Positions 60,748 to 64,000 of a DNA stretch of 64,000 nt are shown piece by piece. Source of the DNA: Pseudodesulfovibrio indicus (GTDB lineage: Bacteria; Desulfobacterota; Desulfovibrionia; Desulfovibrionales; Desulfovibrionaceae); NCBI RefSeq assembly GCF_001563225.1, contig NZ_CP014206.1, positions 2,910,001-2,974,000 of the forward strand, in the 5' to 3' direction. Under the pieces are notes generated by a model, which saw only the letters and a list, made by a program, of their open reading frames with translations, was not told where the DNA came from and did no database searches. Position numbers and translations under genes: made by a program. Positions within the stretch are counted from its first letter, which is position 1, and each line of letters opens with the position of its first letter.

Positions 60748-61395
60748 ATGTCCAAATGGCGCCGCGCACCACTCCTCGCCGTCCTCATTCTGCTCGCAAT
60801 CGCCGGGTGCAAGGCGGAAACGAATACCGCGCCGGAAGCCGTCCACCCTCGAGAAACCTATTTCATCGAGATCACGGACTACTCGGCATTCAGCGCCAAG
60901 GCACCCCTGGCCGAGAGGATCGACAAGGAACTCTCGGGCGACAACCTCACCGCCGGGCAGGGCCTGCAGGCCGTGGACTGGCCCTGCCGCATCCTGCTGA
61001 CCAACGGCGCGGTTCAGCAACTGGCTCACGATTCCCTCGGAAGCCCCCCCGTTCCCGTACCCCTGGACCCCATCTCGGCCCTGGTCAACGCCTTCTACTT
61101 CGTGGGCTGGTCGGCCAAAGAGGCGGGCAAGCAGGCGGTCAACGCCGGAACCCCGAACTACATCGTGCGCATGCGCATGCATGTCCTCGCGCCCGAAGGG
61201 ACCGTCTGGCGCATCGAGGAAGAGATTCCCCTCTATACCCTCGACAAGGACAAGAGCCGGGAACACGTTGCCCGCGAAGGCGCGGACAAGGTGGCCGAAA
61301 TCCTGACCGCATTCCGCTCCGGCCAGCCCCCGCAGAACGCCGTCGTGGAAACCAACGACCACGAACTGAAGTGCATGCGCGGGGAAGCGAAATAG
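60748..61395 (+). CDS. Unknown lipoprotein
   Basis: 215 residues. The start at 60748 gives MSKWRRAPLLAVLILLAIAGC, a lipoprotein signal with lipobox IAGC; the longer frame from 60706 would place it internally. The mature protein has alternating strand-like segments (ETYFIEITDYSAFSAKAPLAERIDKEL, NYIVRMRMHVLAPEGTVWRIEEEIPLYTLD). No domain recognised. It follows the Sel1-repeat gene. Confidence 0.75.
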   Translation: MSKWRRAPLLAVLILLAIAGCKAETNTAPEAVHPRETYFIEITDYSAFSAKAPLAERIDKELSGDNLTAGQGLQAVDWPCRILLTNGAVQQLAHDSLGSPPVPVPLDPISALVNAFYFVGWSAKEAGKQAVNAGTPNYIVRMRMHVLAPEGTVWRIEEEIPLYTLDKDKSREHVAREGADKVAEILTAFRSGQPPQNAVVETNDHELKCMRGEAK

Positions 61396-61561
61396 CTCCC
61401 TGCCCCTGATATCCGTGCCGAACCGGCGCGGTTTACACTTCATCCCGTCCTTGCCATAATACGGGTCTTCGACGAGGCCCGCATATTTGTATTGACTTTT
61501 GGGGACCGCGCCCATAAGCCGCGCTATCGCATTGGCGGACGAGGTGTACGCCGCGGCCAAC

Positions 61562-61578
61562 CTCGGGATATTCCCGAG
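61562..61578 (+). promoter_or_regulatory. Leader hairpin before speA
   Basis: CTCGGGA-TAT-TCCCGAG is a perfect 7-bp stem ending 9 bp before the GGCAGGAGG ribosome site of speA. It could affect translation or be a protein-binding site; nothing more is visible. Confidence 0.4.
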
Positions 61579-61603
61579 TCCCGACAGGCAGGAGGATTGG
61601 TGA

Positions 61604-63517
61604 GTGATCCCTACCCTGGAACGATGGACCACCGAACGGTCCGCTGAACTCTACGGCGTCAGCGAATGGGGCGCCGGCTTCTTCGGCATCTCCCCGAACG
61701 GCGACCTGCAGGTGACGGCCGAGCCCGGCAACTTCACCAACGCGGTCAGCATCCCCGAAATCATCGCCGGAATCCAGGCGCGCGGCCTGGACATGCCGGT
61801 CCTCCTGCGCATCGAGAACCTTCTCGAAACGCAGATTTCCCTGCTGAACACCAACTTTCTCACGGCCATCAAGAGCTTGAATTACAAGGGCTCCTACCTG
61901 GGCGCGTACCCCATCAAGGTCAACCAGCAGCAACAGGTGGTGGAGGCCGTGACCCATCACGGCAAGAAATACCACCACGGGCTGGAGGCGGGCAGCAAGG
62001 CCGAGCTCATAGCGGCCATGGGCATGCACACCGACGACGAGTCCGTGCTGGTCTGCAACGGCTACAAGGACGAGGAATTCATCAACCTCGGCCTGCACGC
62101 CACCCAACTCGGCTACAACTGCGTGCTGGTCATCGAGATGCCCGGCGAGCTGCCCCTGATCATCGAGCGGTCCAAGGCCCTGGGCGTGAAGCCCATCCTC
62201 GGCGTGCGCGTCAAGCTCTCGTCCCAGGCCAACGGGCTGTGGGCCGAATCCGGCGGCGACCGCTCCATCTTCGGCCTCAACGCGGCCCAGATCGTGGACA
62301 TCATCGACCGCCTCAAGGATGCGGACATGCTCGACTGCCTGCAACTGCTCCACTACCACCTCGGCTCGCAGATCCCGAACATCCGCGAGATCCGCAACGG
62401 CGTGGCCGAGGCGAGCCGCGTCTACGCGGGCCTGGTGGCCGAGGGCGCGGGCATGCGCTACCTGGACCTCGGCGGCGGTCTGGCCGTGGACTACGACGGC
62501 ACCCAGACCAACTTCATGTCCAGCCGCAACTACTCGGTGGACGAATACTGCGTGGACGTGGTCGAGGGCGTCATGACCGTGCTCGACGAGCAGGAGGTGG
62601 ACCACCCGATCATCATCACCGAGTCGGGCCGGGCGCTGGTCGCCTACTACTCCATGCTGCTGTTCAACGTGCTGGACACCGCCCGCTTCGAGCCGGAGCC
62701 GCTGCCCGACTCCCTGCCCGAAGACACCTACATCCACACCCAGCACCTGTTCGAGACATTACAATCCTTGAACCTGCGCAACGTCCAGGCGTGCTTCAAC
62801 GACATCCTCTACTACCGCGACGAGGTGCGCCAGGCGTTCAACCAGGGCAAGATCACCTTCCGCGAGCGCGCCCTGGGCGAGCACGTCTACTGGCAGACCA
62901 TCCGGCGCATCGCCGCCCTGGCCCGCGAGCTGCCCGCCATCCCCCACGAATTCGAAGGGATCATCCAGACCCTGTCGGACATCTACTACTGCAATTTCAG
63001 CGTGTTCCAATCCCTGCCGGACGCCTGGGCCATCGGCCAGCTCTTCCCGATAATGCCGGTCCACCGGCTGAACGAGCCGCCCACCCGCGAGGGGTTCCTG
63101 GCCGACATCACCTGCGACTGCGACGGCAAGATCGACCGTTTCATCGACCGCCAGGGCGTCAAGCGGACCATGCCCCTGCACGCCCTGCGCGAAATGGAGC
63201 AGTATTACCTGGGCGCGTTCCTGGTGGGCGCGTACCAGGAGACCCTGGGCGACCTGCACAACCTGCTGGGCGACACCAACATCGTCACCGTCCGCATCCA
63301 CGAGGACGGCAAGTTCGACTTCGTGGGCGAAATGGAAGGCGACACCGTGGAGGACGTCCTGTCCTATGTGGAATACGACACCAAGGCGCTCCTGACCCGG
63401 TTCCGCGAAACCGCCGAGAAAGCCGTGCGCAAGGGCATGATCACCCCCAACCAGCGGCGCGAAATCCTTCAGGCCTACAAGGCCGGGCTCCAGGGGTACA
63501 CCTACCTCGAAGGATAA
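61604..63517 (+). CDS. speA: Biosynthetic arginine decarboxylase
   Basis: 637 residues, the normal size of SpeA. The GTG start at 61604 follows GGAGG by 9 nt. Signatures are AYPIKVNQQQQVVEAV, containing the lysine that binds pyridoxal phosphate, LHYHLGSQIPNI, YLDLGGGLAVDYDG, ESGRALVAYYSMLLFNVL, and the C-terminal ITCDCDGKIDRFI, which supplies the catalytic Cys. It makes agmatine from arginine, the first step to putrescine and spermidine. No agmatinase or agmatine deiminase gene is in the window. A terminator follows. Confidence 0.95.
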   Translation: MIPTLERWTTERSAELYGVSEWGAGFFGISPNGDLQVTAEPGNFTNAVSIPEIIAGIQARGLDMPVLLRIENLLETQISLLNTNFLTAIKSLNYKGSYLGAYPIKVNQQQQVVEAVTHHGKKYHHGLEAGSKAELIAAMGMHTDDESVLVCNGYKDEEFINLGLHATQLGYNCVLVIEMPGELPLIIERSKALGVKPILGVRVKLSSQANGLWAESGGDRSIFGLNAAQIVDIIDRLKDADMLDCLQLLHYHLGSQIPNIREIRNGVAEASRVYAGLVAEGAGMRYLDLGGGLAVDYDGTQTNFMSSRNYSVDEYCVDVVEGVMTVLDEQEVDHPIIITESGRALVAYYSMLLFNVLDTARFEPEPLPDSLPEDTYIHTQHLFETLQSLNLRNVQACFNDILYYRDEVRQAFNQGKITFRERALGEHVYWQTIRRIAALARELPAIPHEFEGIIQTLSDIYYCNFSVFQSLPDAWAIGQLFPIMPVHRLNEPPTREGFLADITCDCDGKIDRFIDRQGVKRTMPLHALREMEQYYLGAFLVGAYQETLGDLHNLLGDTNIVTVRIHEDGKFDFVGEMEGDTVEDVLSYVEYDTKALLTRFRETAEKAVRKGMITPNQRREILQAYKAGLQGYTYLEG

Positions 63518-63544
63518 GCTCGCCCGCAACGACAACGAAAAAAA

Positions 63545-63573
63545 GGGTCCGGCATGACGCCAGACCCTTTTTT
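63545..63573. terminator. Terminator between speA and the binding-protein gene
   Basis: GGGTC-C-GGC (63545-63553) pairs with GCC-A-GACCC (63559-63567), with A runs before it and T runs after it. It can serve both convergent genes. Confidence 0.85.
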
Positions 63574-63593
63574 CGTGCTCCGCGTTCCGCCCG

Positions 63594-64000
63594 TCAGCGG
63601 GTGTAGCGGCCCACGATCTCGTCCACCAGCCCTTCGTCGCGCATGTCGGCGAGGGCCTTGTTGATCTCCGGGATCATCGGCAGGAACGGCGACTTGCGGC
63701 TCACCCCCATGCACAGAACCCACTCCATGAACGATCTTTCGGAATGGTCGAACTTGCCGCGCAACTCCGGGTGGAGCCGGAACAACCCCCTGGCCACGAT
63801 CTCGTTGCCCGGAAAGATGTCGATGCGACCGGACAGGAGCTTGCGGTAGTTGGCATAGTCGGTGCTAGCCGTGTCCACGCGCATGTTCTCGAGCATCTCG
63901 TCGAACCGCTCGCCGTAACTGTAGCCGAGGGTGACGCCGATGGTATAGTCGCGCAGGTCCTCCAGTTTGTCGAAATTTACCGGGCCGCCCTCCCGCTCCG
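63594..64000 (-). CDS. Periplasmic solute-binding protein (runs off the right edge)
   Basis: The minus-strand frame is open from the window edge to a stop at 63594, giving about 135 C-terminal residues. It reads KLEDLRDYTIGVTLGYSYGERFDEMLENMRVD, then YRKLLSGRIDIFPGNEIVARGLFRL, LCMGVSRKSPFLPMIPEINKALADMRDEGLVDEIVGRYTR. This is the second lobe and closing helix of SBP_bac_3 family proteins, which bind amino acids and similar solutes. An internal ATG at 63896 is not the start. The N-terminus and ligand are outside view. Confidence 0.85.
   Translation of the reverse strand, partial: EREGGPVNFDKLEDLRDYTIGVTLGYSYGERFDEMLENMRVDTASTDYANYRKLLSGRIDIFPGNEIVARGLFRLHPELRGKFDHSERSFMEWVLCMGVSRKSPFLPMIPEINKALADMRDEGLVDEIVGRYTR

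Noticed and set aside
61490-61603. Short peptide frame upstream of speA ending at the ribosome site
   Set aside because: It would need a TTG start without ribosome site; the sequence is short and I cannot support it.

Overview
The window is a GC-rich, gene-dense chromosomal segment, most like a Desulfovibrio/Pseudodesulfovibrio-type sulfate reducer (Desulfovibrionaceae). The clues are the overall gene families, an S1-domain protein directly behind ftsY, a cheB-HEAT-cheR-cheY-cheA operon, an HDOD protein and a large cache-type chemoreceptor. This is a judgement from gene content; no taxonomic marker search was possible.

Layout. 1-16.2 kb is core: asnS (partial, minus), ftsY and an S1 protein; a periplasmic binding protein; an RluA-type pseudouridine synthase; an ornithine cyclodeaminase homologue with an EamA exporter; an AddA/AddB-like helicase-nuclease pair, with a PPC-domain protein, an LhgO-like oxidoreductase and a nitronate monooxygenase-like flavoprotein. 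16.2-16.64 kb is a non-coding stretch holding a split terminator and a 255-bp element with terminal inverted repeats. 16.6-25.7 kb, all minus strand, holds a cyclophilin, a Xer recombinase, a GGDEF regulator, a chemoreceptor, an HDOD protein, a GDT1-type transporter, dprA and a YbgF/CpoB-like lipoprotein. 25.9-26.9 kb is a membrane protein that appears split in two by a 20-bp tandem repeat. 27.1-34.5 kb is a chemotaxis operon read leftwards.

A tRNA-Pro(CGG) gene at 34.75 kb is the integration site for stacked mobile DNA. Its 3' end recurs identically at 49.49 kb and, in a diverged but gap-free form, at 58.85 kb. Island 1 (34.8-49.5 kb) is AT-richer and mosaic. It has a tyrosine integrase at its right end, a rep-like gene, a trbJ-trbK-trbL set, a mobC/relaxase pair with an IncP-like oriT, and six iterons on an exact 21-bp period. 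It therefore looks like an integrated mobilizable plasmid. Its cargo is a pentapeptide-repeat membrane protein and an unrecognised gene paired with a UvrD-like helicase, a possible defence module. A decayed second integrase points to an earlier insertion.

Island 2 (49.5-58.9 kb) is GC-rich and all plus strand: a PAS/GAF-like sensory protein, an ExbB-ExbD-TonB set, a GntR/FadR-type regulator with palindromic operators, a small twin-arginine protein, an 11-helix His-rich membrane protein, a Tat-exported metallo-beta-lactamase-fold protein, and a CobW-type GTPase fused to an unknown N-terminal domain. Together these suggest a regulated, metal-serviced membrane enzyme system that I cannot match to a described pathway.

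The right end (59-64 kb) is a nitrilase remnant, a Sel1-repeat protein, a lipoprotein, speA and a partial binding protein. Large open frames antisense to the GC-rich genes were treated as shadows.
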